From Sphingobium nicotianae (GTDB lineage: Bacteria; Pseudomonadota; Alphaproteobacteria; Sphingomonadales; Sphingomonadaceae), in NCBI RefSeq assembly GCF_018603885.1, contig NZ_JAHGAW010000015.1, positions 61,840 to 125,839 of the forward strand: a stretch of DNA of 64,000 bases, read 5' to 3'. The notes below the pieces were generated by a model. It did not search any database and was not told the DNA's origin. It was given only the letters and a program-made list of their open reading frames with translations. Both the position numbers and the translations under genes were made by a program. Numbering within the stretch: the stretch's first letter is position 1; each line of letters begins with the position of its first letter. Positions 42,030 to 52,468 of the stretch are shown here, in pieces.

Positions 42030-43838
42030 ATGATGCGGGTAGCGCGGATCGTAATTCAGAACTTTCGTACCTTCGCGTCGCTTGACGTGAATGTCGCTGA
42101 TGATCTGTGCTGCATCATCGGCGAGAACAATACGGGCAAGACCGGGATCCTGCGTGCGATCCAGATCTGTCTCGACAATATGTTGCCGTCGAGTTTCCGG
42201 TCACTGCTGCGCGAGGACATCCACTCCGCGATCGATATTGCCGAGCCAAGCCAAGTTCTAATCGGCATTGAGCTGACCGAGTTCGAGGGCACGGTGAACG
42301 AAGAGGCGCTAGTCAGTACCTGGAAGACCGCCGCAGATCGGGCGCGCATATTTTACCGCTTTCGCCCGCGCCCGGCTGTCCGGGAGCAACTTGCGAGTGG
42401 CGACATCGCACCGGGCACTCTGACTCTTGAGGACTATCAGTGGGAAATCCGCGGTGGCGGTGATCCTGCGATCGACCTGCCCGACATTGCCTGGGATGAC
42501 GAGGGGATCGGCGAGGCCGTGCGCTTCGCTGACCTTCAATCCTACCTGCTTGTTCATCTGCCCGCGCTCCGCGATGTCGAGAATGACTTGCGGAACCCCC
42601 GCCAGTCGCCGCTTATCCGCCTGATCGAGGCGTTCGAGATCGATGCGGCCGAACAGGACGCCCTGATCGCCATCCTTGACCAGGCCAATCAGGCAATCGC
42701 GAACTCGGCGACTATCGCCGAGATAGCAGGGGCAATCGACGCACGGTTCAAGGATGTCTCTGGCCCCGCGTTCGAGATGGACGCCACGCTCGGCCTGTCC
42801 GCCGCGACGTTCCGCGCGATCATCCGTAACCTGAAAATCATTCTGTCGGACCTGTCGCTCACCTCGTTCGAACCCGGCCGCAACGGTCTTGGAATGAACA
42901 ACATCCTCTACATCGCGATCTTGATAGAATATCTCCAGCGGCGGATCGCGCTCAATCGCTCGGCCGGCCAGTTGATCCTGATCGAGGAACCCGAAGCGCA
43001 TCTCCATCCCCAACTGCAATTCTCGCTCATCGCGGCACTGCGCGCGATCGGCGTGCAGACCATCCTGACCAGTCACAGCACCCAGGTGACCTCGCAGGTT
43101 CCGCTGAGCAGTATTGTATCGCTCACTAAGCGCGAGGACGCCACCATTGCTGCGGGCAATCTCGCGCTCAATGCGGCGCTGACCGCGCCGGAGATTGCCG
43201 ATCTCGAACGCTATCTCGACGCAACCAAGAGCGCATTGCTCTATGCCCGCAAGGTCATGCTGGTCGAAGGCCCGGCCGAGATGTTCCTGATCCCGGCGCT
43301 GATCGAGCAGGTGTACGGCGTGAAGCTCGAGCGGCTCGGCATCTCGGTTATAGCGATTCATGGCGTCCATTTCGACGTCTATGCCAAGCTGTTTCGCGCT
43401 GGCTCGCTCGAGAAGAAATGCGCCATCGTGGCCGATGCTGACATGAAGCCGTCCGACGCCGAGGACTTCGATCCGGAAACCGACGCTCCCGATCTGGTGG
43501 CACTGGAAAGCAACTTCGTGGCCGCATTCGCGGGCGCGACTACGTTCGAACGCGAACTGGTATCGGTCGGGCGCTTACCGATGCTGGTCGAGACCGTTCG
43601 TGCTCTCGGCGCGCCGCAGATCCTCGCGCAGATGGAGAATGGACTCGCAACGCTCGCGCTCGGAGGAATGGGCGTCGCTGAAGAGACGGCGCTGCGCGTC
43701 GAGCTCGGTCGTATCACGCTCAATACTGCCAAGCGCTTTGGCAAGGCGCGTTTCGCGCAGATAGCAGCGCGCTACGCCAATCTCGCGACCGATCTGCCAC
43801 CCTATATCGAGCAGGCCTATGAGTGGCTCACCGAATGA
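42030..43838 (+). CDS. gajA: GajA-like OLD-family ATPase/TOPRIM nuclease (Gabija)
   Basis: About 602 residues. N-terminal ABC-type ATPase: Walker A IIGENNTGKTGILRA, signature region GLGMNNILYIAILIEYL, Walker B LILIEEPEAHLHPQLQ and an H-loop-like LTSHSTQVT. C-terminal TOPRIM nuclease: VMLVEGPAEMFLIPAL and IVADADMKPSD. With the UvrD-like gene overlapping by ATGA this is the Gabija pair, in which GajA cuts DNA when nucleotides run low and GajB helps activate it. The start could be GTG 42024, ATG 42030 or ATG 42033. Confidence 0.88.
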   Translation: MMRVARIVIQNFRTFASLDVNVADDLCCIIGENNTGKTGILRAIQICLDNMLPSSFRSLLREDIHSAIDIAEPSQVLIGIELTEFEGTVNEEALVSTWKTAADRARIFYRFRPRPAVREQLASGDIAPGTLTLEDYQWEIRGGGDPAIDLPDIAWDDEGIGEAVRFADLQSYLLVHLPALRDVENDLRNPRQSPLIRLIEAFEIDAAEQDALIAILDQANQAIANSATIAEIAGAIDARFKDVSGPAFEMDATLGLSAATFRAIIRNLKIILSDLSLTSFEPGRNGLGMNNILYIAILIEYLQRRIALNRSAGQLILIEEPEAHLHPQLQFSLIAALRAIGVQTILTSHSTQVTSQVPLSSIVSLTKREDATIAAGNLALNAALTAPEIADLERYLDATKSALLYARKVMLVEGPAEMFLIPALIEQVYGVKLERLGISVIAIHGVHFDVYAKLFRAGSLEKKCAIVADADMKPSDAEDFDPETDAPDLVALESNFVAAFAGATTFERELVSVGRLPMLVETVRALGAPQILAQMENGLATLALGGMGVAEETALRVELGRITLNTAKRFGKARFAQIAARYANLATDLPPYIEQAYEWLTE

Positions 43839-45598
43839 TCCGGCTGACACCCGAACAGCGCGAGGCGGTCGAACATGACGGCAATCTGCTGCTGACGGCT
43901 TGCCCAGGCAGCGGCAAGACGCGGGTCATTCTCGCCAAACTGCTGACGCTGGCCGATCAAGTCATCGGCACGCCTCAATTCATTGGCTGCATCACCTATA
44001 CCAATGCCGCGGTCGACGAGATTGAGGCCCGGTTGCGCACCTACGGCAACAACGCGATCGCGGACCGCTGTGAAATCTCCACGATCCACGCTTTCTGCCT
44101 GCAATTCATCCTGCGTCCCTATAGCTGGCTGATTCCCGAAGTGCCGGCAGCGTTTCAGGTGCTCTCCCGCGAGAACAGTCTGTTCGAGCAAATCGTGACG
44201 GCGGTCGAGGACGCCTTCGGTCGCATACCCGCCGGGCAGGCGTTCGACGACTATGAATCGCTTCGCATTGATGTGAACGGCGAGCCTTGCGGTCAGGGTA
44301 TCGAGACAGGCATCGTCACCGAGGAATCCGCCGCGCTCTATTGGGAGCGGGCCCGCGCCCACGGATGCCTCGATTTCGCTATGATCCTCTATTATTCATG
44401 GAAAATTCTCGAACAGTACCCGTTCGTCGGACGCGGCATCGCGAGCCGCTTTGCGTGGCTGCTGATCGACGAATTCCAGGACACCACAGACATCCAGATC
44501 GCCATCTTCGGCGCGCTCCGCCATTTCCTCCACACCCGCTTCTTTCTCGTCGGTGACAAGAACCAGTCGATCATGCGCTTCGCCGGCGCGTGCCCCGAAC
44601 TCGCCGAGCAGTTCGGCGATCAGATCGACGCACACCGTGACACGGCCCTGACCGGCAACTTCCGATGCGGGCCGGCGATAGTCAGCACTGCATCAACACT
44701 CATCCCGACCGTTCCGGCGATGCAGTCGGCGGGCGATGCGGCTCAGCTCGCGGCGCAGGTGAATTACGTCCATGTCGGCCGGCCGATCGACGCTATCACC
44801 GACCATTTCCTGCCCGCCCTGCAGGATGCCGGCATCCCGCTCGGCAAGGCCGCAATCCTCGCGCCATGGTGGACGCATCTCATCCCTGTCGCCCGCGCCC
44901 TCCGCGAATTCGACGTCCCGGTCTTCGGTCCGGGTGCGCGTCCCTATAAGCGTCGGCGTCTGCTTGCCGGACTTGCCGAGCAACTTGGAGCCTGCGCCGA
45001 GGCAGGCAATTACCTCGGCCTCCCGGGTGTCGAGCGAGCACTGTTTCGGCTCATCGGTGATCTCACCGGAAACTCGCGCTACGACATGTTTAGCTACCAG
45101 GGGCGTCGCGTGGCGCTTGGCTTGATCTATCTCGCTCGCGAACTTGCCGACCAGCATCCCGGCGGCGTCGTTTGGCTGCGTGCCATCGCCCGCGAGACTG
45201 GAGACTATCTCGAACGCGAGGAATGGTTGCCGGGAAACGCCAAACAGCCGCTGATCGATTCCGCCGAGGAAATGCTGTCTGACATGCAGGCCAGCAAAGT
45301 GGATCTCGCGAATCTGCTGATCTCCGATATGGGCCTGTTCGCCAATCCCGAGCATGCGCTAAAGCTGATCACGCTGCACAACTCCAAGGGGCGTGAATTC
45401 GATGGCGTAGCCCTGATCTGCATGAACAATGGCAGTATCCCGCATTTCTCGACATCGACGCAGGAGGCGTATGACGAATCTCGACGGCTATTCTACGTCG
45501 GCCTGACCCGCGCCAAGCGCATCCTCGTCGTCGCGTCAGATCAGTCTCACTGGAAGAACACGCCGACACCGTTTATCGCGGAGGCAGGCCTTGGATGA
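43835..45598 (+). CDS. gajB: GajB-like UvrD/Rep helicase (Gabija)
   Basis: A 587-residue superfamily 1A helicase. Motifs in order: LTPEQREAV (Q), TACPGSGKT (I), CITYTNAAVDEI (Ia), ISTIHAFC, LLIDEFQDT (II), VGDKNQSIMRFAGA (III), LTGNFRC (IV), LITLHNSKGREFDGV (V), LFYVGLTRAKRILVVA (VI). The ATG at 43835 overlaps the gajA stop (ATGA); the longer frame from 43823 is a GTG without a ribosome site. Size and pairing match GajB, not housekeeping UvrD (about 720 residues). Confidence 0.9.
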   Translation: MIRLTPEQREAVEHDGNLLLTACPGSGKTRVILAKLLTLADQVIGTPQFIGCITYTNAAVDEIEARLRTYGNNAIADRCEISTIHAFCLQFILRPYSWLIPEVPAAFQVLSRENSLFEQIVTAVEDAFGRIPAGQAFDDYESLRIDVNGEPCGQGIETGIVTEESAALYWERARAHGCLDFAMILYYSWKILEQYPFVGRGIASRFAWLLIDEFQDTTDIQIAIFGALRHFLHTRFFLVGDKNQSIMRFAGACPELAEQFGDQIDAHRDTALTGNFRCGPAIVSTASTLIPTVPAMQSAGDAAQLAAQVNYVHVGRPIDAITDHFLPALQDAGIPLGKAAILAPWWTHLIPVARALREFDVPVFGPGARPYKRRRLLAGLAEQLGACAEAGNYLGLPGVERALFRLIGDLTGNSRYDMFSYQGRRVALGLIYLARELADQHPGGVVWLRAIARETGDYLEREEWLPGNAKQPLIDSAEEMLSDMQASKVDLANLLISDMGLFANPEHALKLITLHNSKGREFDGVALICMNNGSIPHFSTSTQEAYDESRRLFYVGLTRAKRILVVASDQSHWKNTPTPFIAEAGLG

Positions 45599-45913
45599 GC
45601 GTCCTGCCCTGTTTAGACCGGGTTTGCGCTAGACTTCCTGTCATTCAGGGCGAAGTCTGGCGAGATAAATCATTGTCGCGATGGAGCGCTGTCGATTGTG
45701 CCCCACACCGGCACCAACGCGACACTGGGCAGTGCACCGGCTTGTCTGATCAAGGGAAGCTTTCGATCCACTCCGGTGAGAATGACGGTAGCTATCGGGA
45801 TTTGCGATCATACAGACGAAGGTCGGCTATTGGCGGCAGTGCCGATAAAAAGGGGTTGCTAGGCTAGGTAACGGGGAATCTCCTTCCCGCCGCAGGGGGA
45901 TGGGAGATGTGTC
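45599..45913. other. 315-bp gap between gajB and the recombinase gene
   Basis: A 90-codon frame starting inside the gajB stop (45595-45867) overlaps by ATGA but its translation has no hydrophobic or helical pattern and no bias at third positions, so it is not called. The recombinase ribosome site (GGGAGATG type) lies at the right end. No repeat or RNA gene was recognised. Confidence 0.5.
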
Positions 45914-46546
45914 ATGGGACTATCCGAGTATGATCCTGCTTTTCGAGAACGCCCGCCCTGGAATGCCGGGGTTATGGTTGGGCCTAAGCGGCCCCTGAAA
46001 CCACGCGATGTATGGGCGATCCGCTTCTTTCTCGACGAGCATCGACGAATACGGGATCGCGCTCTCTTTGATTTCGCGATCGACAGCAAACTCCGCGGTT
46101 GCGACATTGTGAAGATCAAGATCAGCGATCTCGTGAGCGGGGCAGCGATCCGAAATCGCGCAACCGTGATCCAGCAAAAGACGGGGCGACCGGTTCAGTT
46201 CGAGATGATGACCGACTGTCGCGCCAGCCTTCTAAAATGGCTTGAGCGACGTGGCGGCAGCATCCACGATCACGTGTTTCCAAGCCGCGTGGATTATCTT
46301 GGGCACATCAGCACGCGACAATATGCGCGACTTGTTGACGAATGGGTGACCGCCATCGGCTTGGATAGCCGGGAATACGGAACACACTCGCTCCGCCGAA
46401 CCAAGGCATCGATGATCTACAAGGCCACTGGCAACCTCCGTGCGGTCCAGATCCTGCTAGGCCATAGCAAGATCGAGAACACGGTCCGGTATCTTGGCGT
46501 CGATATCGATGACGCTCTGGTCCTGGCCGAAAGGACCGAGATCTAG
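45914..46546 (+). CDS. tyrosine recombinase, catalytic domain only
   Basis: A 210-residue site-specific recombinase. Catalytic residues in order: Arg61 in SKLRGCDIVKIKI, Lys89 in IQQKTGRP, His158 and Arg161 in GTHSLRRTKASMIYK, His184 in ILLGHSKIENT and the nucleophile Tyr193 in VRYLGVD. The N-terminal core-binding (SAM-like) and arm-binding domains of phage-type integrases are missing; only about 30 residues precede the domain. This short type is common on mobile elements. It sits at the right edge of the defence island. Confidence 0.88.
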   Translation: MGLSEYDPAFRERPPWNAGVMVGPKRPLKPRDVWAIRFFLDEHRRIRDRALFDFAIDSKLRGCDIVKIKISDLVSGAAIRNRATVIQQKTGRPVQFEMMTDCRASLLKWLERRGGSIHDHVFPSRVDYLGHISTRQYARLVDEWVTAIGLDSREYGTHSLRRTKASMIYKATGNLRAVQILLGHSKIENTVRYLGVDIDDALVLAERTEI

Positions 46547-46682
46547 GCTCATTGGCAGCTCCTCGCTTTCGCGGGGAGCTGCTGAACAGACGGCAGCTTT
46601 CGGGAAACGTAAATTCGTGTTCGAACGTCTGAGATTGGGGCGAGAGCGGAATTCCAAGACGCATACTGCGTGCCCGTGAAGG

Positions 46683-47540
46683 TTAGACGGCCGACCGAGT
46701 AAGACTGACCCCGGCAATCCGTTCCACCACAGCGCGCGCGACGTCCGAGGGGACGGCCAGGCCAATGCCGACATTGCCGTCGCCAGGCGTGATGATCGCA
46801 CTGTTCACACCGATGACCTCGCCGCGCATATTGATGAGCGGGCCGCCGGAATTGCCGGGATTGATGGCGGCATCGGTCTGGATATAGCGGCGGCCGTCGC
46901 TGGACGATGTCCGGATGGCGCTGACGATGCCCGAGGTCACGGTCTGTCCCACCTCGAAGGGATTGCCGATCGCCACGACATAGTCGCCCACATGGGTGCG
47001 CCGTGCGTCGCCGAGCGAAAGCTGGCGCAGGCCTCGCGGCGGAACCCGCAGCACGGCCAAGTCAGTCCGGGGATCACTTCCGACAAATTCGGCCTCGACC
47101 TGGCGATTGCCGATACCGACCGCAATGGCTCGCGCGTTGGCAATGACATGGTGGTTGGTCACGACCAGCCCACGCGCGGCGTCGACGATGAAGCCCGAGC
47201 CCGCCGACATGCGCGGCGCCAGTGCCTCGTCAGGAACCCCCATGAAGAGCCGATAGTAAGGATCGCGCAGCAGCGGATTCTGCAGATAGGGGGAGGCCTG
47301 CAGAACCGCGATGTTGACGACCGCGGGCGCCACGCGCTCCACTAGAGGCGCGAGCGTGAGCTGATTGAGCGGTACCGTGTCGACGGGGATTGAAGGGGAC
47401 ATGGTGGCCGCACGCGCTTCTTCCCGTTCCGAAACCGCCGACATCACCGCCCCGCCCGCAAAGCTGCCGAGCGCGCAGATGCTCAGTAAAGCGGCCATGA
47501 ATGCGCGGGAACGGGATGGTGAAGGAGAATCCTGGCTCAT
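46683..47540 (-). CDS. S1C trypsin-like serine protease without PDZ domain
   Basis: A 285-residue periplasmic DegP/DegS-like protease. Membrane anchor or signal at about residues 12-37, then the protease domain with the catalytic triad: His in VVTNHHVIA, Asp in DPRTDLAVLRV, Ser in INPGNSGGPLIN. The chain stops about 15 residues after the protease core (AVPSDVARAVVERI), so there is no PDZ domain to sense misfolded ends. The ATG at 47540 has a GGAG ribosome site; the upstream GTG (47552) does not. It is the last gene of the groES-groEL strand. Confidence 0.9.
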   Translation of the reverse strand: MSQDSPSPSRSRAFMAALLSICALGSFAGGAVMSAVSEREEARAATMSPSIPVDTVPLNQLTLAPLVERVAPAVVNIAVLQASPYLQNPLLRDPYYRLFMGVPDEALAPRMSAGSGFIVDAARGLVVTNHHVIANARAIAVGIGNRQVEAEFVGSDPRTDLAVLRVPPRGLRQLSLGDARRTHVGDYVVAIGNPFEVGQTVTSGIVSAIRTSSSDGRRYIQTDAAINPGNSGGPLINMRGEVIGVNSAIITPGDGNVGIGLAVPSDVARAVVERIAGVSLTRSAV

Positions 47541-47631
47541 ATCATGCTCCACTGGGCCGGCTGGAATGACTCCATTGCTCGCCCCGGCTTGCCGAAACGG
47601 GGTCCGGCCAAGCGGCCGGACCCCAGACCGA

Positions 47632-49251
<1,620 letters not shown>

Positions 49252-49305
49252 GATGGCCTAACTCCTTTCTATGTCCTTCCTGAATGTTTGAGGGGGTGAA
49301 GCAGC

Positions 49306-49620
49306 TCAGGCCGCCTGCCGGAGTTCGGCGGTGGCCTCGATCACGCCGAGGATATCGCTCTCCTTCATGATGAGCAGGTCCTCGCCGTCGATCTTGACCT
49401 CTGTCCCCAACCATTTGCCGAACAGGATCCGGTCGCCGGTCTTCACGCTGAGCTCGACGAGCTTGCCATTCTCGTCGCGCGCACCGGGACCGATGGCGAC
49501 GACCTCGCCTTCCTGCGGCTTTTCCTTGGCAGTGTCGGGGATGATGATGCCGCCCGAGGTCTTCTCCTCGGCTTCGATGCGGCGGACGACCACACGGTCG
49601 TGCAAGGGGCGGAAATGCAT
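49306..49620 (-). CDS. groES: co-chaperonin GroES
   Basis: A 104-residue 10-kDa co-chaperonin: RPLHDRVVVRRIEAEEKTSG, the mobile loop GGIIIPDTAKEKPQEGEVVA, GPGARDENGK, and KTGDRILFGKW with a final DILGVIEA. It caps the GroEL ring. The chain has a few extra residues at the end (TAELRQAA) compared with the usual 95-97. It forms an operon with groEL. Confidence 0.96.
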   Translation of the reverse strand: MHFRPLHDRVVVRRIEAEEKTSGGIIIPDTAKEKPQEGEVVAIGPGARDENGKLVELSVKTGDRILFGKWLGTEVKIDGEDLLIMKESDILGVIEATAELRQAA

Positions 49621-49686
49621 GGCAAAACCTCCAGATGCAAAAGCGTTATGGATATGCCCCGTCCCTCCCAGGACCGGGCGAGCGCC

Positions 49687-49716
49687 GAGCTAGGAATCGA
49701 TAATTTGACGTTCAAG
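49687..49716 (-). promoter_or_regulatory. possible heat-shock (RpoH) promoter of groESL
   Basis: Minus-strand CTTGAA (49716-49711) is followed 15-16 bases later by TCCTAGCT-like bases (about 49695-49687), close to the sigma-32 pattern of a CTTGAA box and a C-rich -10 box, about 70-90 bp before groES. No perfect CIRCE element (TTAGCACTC with its complement) was found; TTGGCACTC at about 49734-49742 lacks its partner, though GGCAGTCCACACTGCC beside it is a 6-bp inverted repeat. Confidence 0.35.
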
Positions 49717-49888
49717 AGGGCGCGCAAATTTTTTTGGCACTCGGCAGTCCACACTGCCAGTACGCTGGAATGATACCATTTTGTTGCTGAATGGTCCCTC
49801 TTGACGGCGGCAGGACGATCACCAAATTTTCCCGATCGGCCACGCCGATGCATGAGAAAGGAGCGACTACAGGAAAGGAGGCACAGCC

Positions 49889-50128
49889 ATGTCGCAGCCC
49901 ATCTCCCGTTTTCTTCATCCCTTCGATGTCGCCCGCCATCCGAGCCTCGAGCCGGAGGTCAAGCGGGCCATATTGGCATCCTGGGCATCTGACCGGGTCT
50001 CGGTCGAAGGCAAGCCCGCACTTCGCAAGCCGCCGGGGCTGAAGCGTCCGGTTCCCGTCGACGATGTGCTTGCCGCCTTGCGGGCGCTCGATGAGGACGA
50101 CCCGAGAGAGGGGCAGCCGGTCCAGTGA
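49889..50128 (+). CDS. small conserved hypothetical protein
   Basis: A 79-residue soluble protein: MSQPISRFLHPFDVARHPSL, EPEVKRAILASWASDRVSVE, a basic LRKPPGLKRPVPVDDVLAAL and an acidic tail. The ATG follows AGGAAAGGAGG (about 49875), a very strong ribosome site. The pattern AILASWASD...PVPVDDVLAALRALD is familiar from small proteins encoded next to usg and Hsp20 genes in alphaproteobacteria, but no function is known. Its stop overlaps the usg start by 4 bp. Confidence 0.8.
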   Translation: MSQPISRFLHPFDVARHPSLEPEVKRAILASWASDRVSVEGKPALRKPPGLKRPVPVDDVLAALRALDEDDPREGQPVQ

Positions 50129-50394
50129 CCGACCGCGCCTTGATCGCACAGCTGCAGGGCTATGGGCTGACGACGGCGGAGATCCATTACTACCGCCCAG
50201 ACGCGCCCTCGCTGCTGCAGCTGTTCGTCTGGCAGGACTATGATCTCGCGCCGGATTTCCCGATATTGTTCGACTTCCTCGACTATTGGCGGCGCGAGAT
50301 CGAGGCGGCGCTCCACTCTGTGCGGATCGCACACGACCGGCTGATCCGGCCCACGGAGTGGCGCGCCGTGAAGGGCGAAGTCGACTTTCACTGA
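50125..50394 (+). CDS. usg: Usg-like protein
   Basis: An 89-residue protein matching the Usg family of alphaproteobacteria: GYGLTTAEIHYYRPDAPSLL, QLFVWQDYDLAPDFPILFDF and LDYWRREIEAALHSVRIAHD. The name comes from Caulobacter; the function is unknown. It overlaps the preceding 79-residue gene by ATGA, so the two form an operon. Confidence 0.9.
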   Translation: MTDRALIAQLQGYGLTTAEIHYYRPDAPSLLQLFVWQDYDLAPDFPILFDFLDYWRREIEAALHSVRIAHDRLIRPTEWRAVKGEVDFH

Positions 50395-50411
50395 GGCGGG
50401 GCGGGAGCGCT

Positions 50412-51044
50412 CTACGCGAAGCGGAACGGCCCCTCGGCCAGCCCGTCAAAGACGAACTGTACCGCCAGGGCAGCAAGCAAAATGCCGGAAATACGGCTGA
50501 CGACGTCCGCTCCGGTCTCGCCAAGCAGGCGCAGCAGCCTCTCGGCCGCGAACATGGCCAGCCAGGTGAGCAGCAGGCAGACCAGGATCATTGCCGGAAC
50601 ACCGGCCGCTTCCCCGATTGTCTGCGCACGCCCCATGAGCAGCACGGCAGCGGACAGCGCGCCGGGCCCCGCGATCAGTGGGAAGGCCAGCGGAAAGACG
50701 GCGATGTTCCCTGGTCGCAGCGCGTCGCTCTTCTCGCTTTCACTGATCGAGGAAAGGCCGGGACTCGAGAATGTGAGCGTGAGCGCCTGAAGAAACAGCA
50801 GGATGCCGCCCGCCACGCGAAAGGCCGGCAGCGAAATATGCAGGAGCCCGAGCACCGCATTGCCGGCAAGCGCGAACAGGAGCAGCACGAAGCCGGCGAT
50901 CAGGATGGCCTGCGCGGCCAGCCTGCGCCGCGCGGCATGATGCACGCCCGCCGTCAGGCCGGCAAAGACGATGGCCGTCTCGACCGGGCCGATGGTGATC
51001 AGCAGCGTGATGAAGGTCGAGAAAAGACTGGAAGCAAGCTGCAT
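50412..51044 (-). CDS. MarC-family membrane protein
   Basis: A 210-residue inner-membrane protein with six hydrophobic helices. The family signatures FSTFITLLITIGPVETAIVF, FRVAGGILLFLQALTL and AVFPLAFPLIAGPGALSAAV are present. MarC proteins were once linked to multiple antibiotic resistance, but that role was not upheld, and the function is open. It is convergent with usg and lies between chaperone genes. Confidence 0.9.
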   Translation of the reverse strand: MQLASSLFSTFITLLITIGPVETAIVFAGLTAGVHHAARRRLAAQAILIAGFVLLLFALAGNAVLGLLHISLPAFRVAGGILLFLQALTLTFSSPGLSSISESEKSDALRPGNIAVFPLAFPLIAGPGALSAAVLLMGRAQTIGEAAGVPAMILVCLLLTWLAMFAAERLLRLLGETGADVVSRISGILLAALAVQFVFDGLAEGPFRFA

Positions 51045-51127
51045 GCGATGTTGCCGATCGCTGGCTCTCTAGGGCATGGGTCCGAGGCGGAAGGCCGGTC
51101 CGAGGCTTTACGCCCCGGACCGGCAAT

Positions 51128-51643
51128 TCAAGCGGCGCTCGTATTGACGGGAATGCGCCGCACATTCTCGTTGGCCGCCGCCGTCTTGGGCAGCGTGACC
51201 GTGAGGATGCCGTTGCGGAAGGTCGCGTTCGCCTTGTCGCGATCGATGGTCTTGGGCAGGCCGATGCGCCGCTCGAAGCGACCGTAGCCGCGCTCGGAAT
51301 AGCCGCGATCCTTGTCCTCCACCTCGGCGCGCTTCTCGCCCCGCAGGGTCAGCACGCCGTCCTCGACGGTAATCTCGACATTCTTCTCGTCGAGCCCCGG
51401 TAGCTCCGCGGTCACGCGAATCTCCTTGTCGGTCTCGCCGAGTTCCACGGACGGCCATCCGGCAAGGCGGTCGAAGCCGCCGAAGGCGGGCGCGCCGAAG
51501 CCGCGAAGCACGTCGTCGAAGAGGCGGTTCATCTCGCGGTGGAGGGAGAACAGTTGATGGTCGCTCCGGTCACGCTCGGCGTCGACCGGGACAGGGAGCC
51601 GGTTTTCCTGCCGGCTCCAGGGAATGAGATCACGAAATGCCAT
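51128..51643 (-). CDS. Hsp20/alpha-crystallin small heat-shock protein 1
   Basis: A 171-residue small chaperone that holds unfolding proteins. The alpha-crystallin domain spans about 60-165: VELGETDKEIRVTAELPGLD, KNVEITVEDGVLTLRGEKRA, GRFERRIGLPKTIDRDKANA and TFRNGILTVTLPKT, with a final RRIPVN as the IxI/V-type tail. The start MAFRDLIPW at 51643 is chosen because the AGGAG ribosome site lies 9 bases before it; the upstream ATG at 51652 directly abuts that site. Confidence 0.94.
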   Translation of the reverse strand: MAFRDLIPWSRQENRLPVPVDAERDRSDHQLFSLHREMNRLFDDVLRGFGAPAFGGFDRLAGWPSVELGETDKEIRVTAELPGLDEKNVEITVEDGVLTLRGEKRAEVEDKDRGYSERGYGRFERRIGLPKTIDRDKANATFRNGILTVTLPKTAAANENVRRIPVNTSAA

Positions 51644-51728
51644 GACGATCATCTCCTTTTCTGGCTGGAATTGTCTTGGCCTCCGGGCCGGCTTCGCTGC
51701 CGACCCGGCAAGCCGGTAAGCGTCAGGA

Positions 51729-52205
51729 TCAGGCCGCTTCGAGAGCCTTGTCCTTCGGCGGTTCGATCTTTTCCCGCGAAGGACTCCCGCCGATCTCGAT
51801 CCGGCGCGGCTTCATCGCCTCGGGCACGACGCGCTTGAGCGCGACGCTCAGCAGGCCGTTCTCGAAGCTGGCCTCGCCCACCTCGATGAAATCGGCAAGC
51901 TGGAAGCGCCGCTCGAAGCTGCGCGCGGCGATGCCGCGATGCAGATACTCGCGCTTGTCATCTTCCGGGGCATGCTTGCCGATGACGATGAGCTGGTTCG
52001 GCTGGGCGACCAGTTCGATCTCGTCGGGACGGAAACCGGCGACCGCAAGCGTGATCCGGTAGCTGTCCTCGCCTTCCCGGACGATATCGAAGGGCGGATA
52101 GCCATCGGCGACATCGCCGCGCAGGCCGGTTTCAAGCAGATCGAACAGTCGGTCGAAGCCGACCGTGGCGCGCCGATAGGGCGCAAAGTCGAAATTGGTT
52201 CTCAT
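51729..52205 (-). CDS. Hsp20 small heat-shock protein 2, IbpA-like
   Basis: A 158-residue small heat-shock protein of the IbpA/HspA class: RATVGFDRLFDLLETG near the N-terminus, YPPFDIVREGEDSYRITLAV, GFRPDEIELVAQPNQLIVIG, YLHRGIAARSFERRFQLADF and ASFENGLLSVALKRVVPEA. It differs clearly from the other Hsp20 encoded 85 bp downstream. The ATG at 52205 has a GGAGG ribosome site; the longer frame is not supported. Confidence 0.94.
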   Translation of the reverse strand: MRTNFDFAPYRRATVGFDRLFDLLETGLRGDVADGYPPFDIVREGEDSYRITLAVAGFRPDEIELVAQPNQLIVIGKHAPEDDKREYLHRGIAARSFERRFQLADFIEVGEASFENGLLSVALKRVVPEAMKPRRIEIGGSPSREKIEPPKDKALEAA

Positions 52206-52242
52206 TTCCAAATCCTCCATTGAAGCGATCTGGGCATGAAAC

Positions 52243-52264
52243 GCGCCGGATACAGAGCCGGCGC
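52243..52264 (-). promoter_or_regulatory. hairpin in the Hsp20-2 leader
   Basis: GCGCCGG (52243-52249) and CCGGCGC (52258-52264) form a perfect 7-bp stem with an 8-nt loop, 38 bp before the ATG; a second GC-rich hairpin lies further upstream (about 52275-52305). Leaders of Hsp20 genes in rhizobia and relatives act as RNA thermometers (ROSE). The ribosome site here is not visibly sequestered, so this is only suggestive. Confidence 0.3.
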
Positions 52265-52468
52265 TCTCGATGTCCAGCCGGGCCCGGATGGCGCCCGGCG
52301 GCAATTAGCTAGTTAAGCTAAGGGCCATTTCAAGGGTGGGATGCACCGGAATGAACGTCAGCTTTCAGGAACCAGGTCCTGATCTCCAAATGTCCGATAT
52401 CAGGGCGCCATCTGCCGACGATTGAAGCCTGGCGTGAGCTGGCTCGTGGTGACGCCGAAAGTCTAGCT

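Noticed and set aside
45595..45867. Third gene of the Gabija operon (90 codons, ATGA overlap with gajB)
   Set aside because: No third-position bias, no hydrophobic or helical pattern and no known motif; Gabija normally has two genes.
49734..49757. CIRCE element before groES
   Set aside because: One half (TTGGCACTC) is close to the consensus, but the required complementary half 9 bases later is missing.
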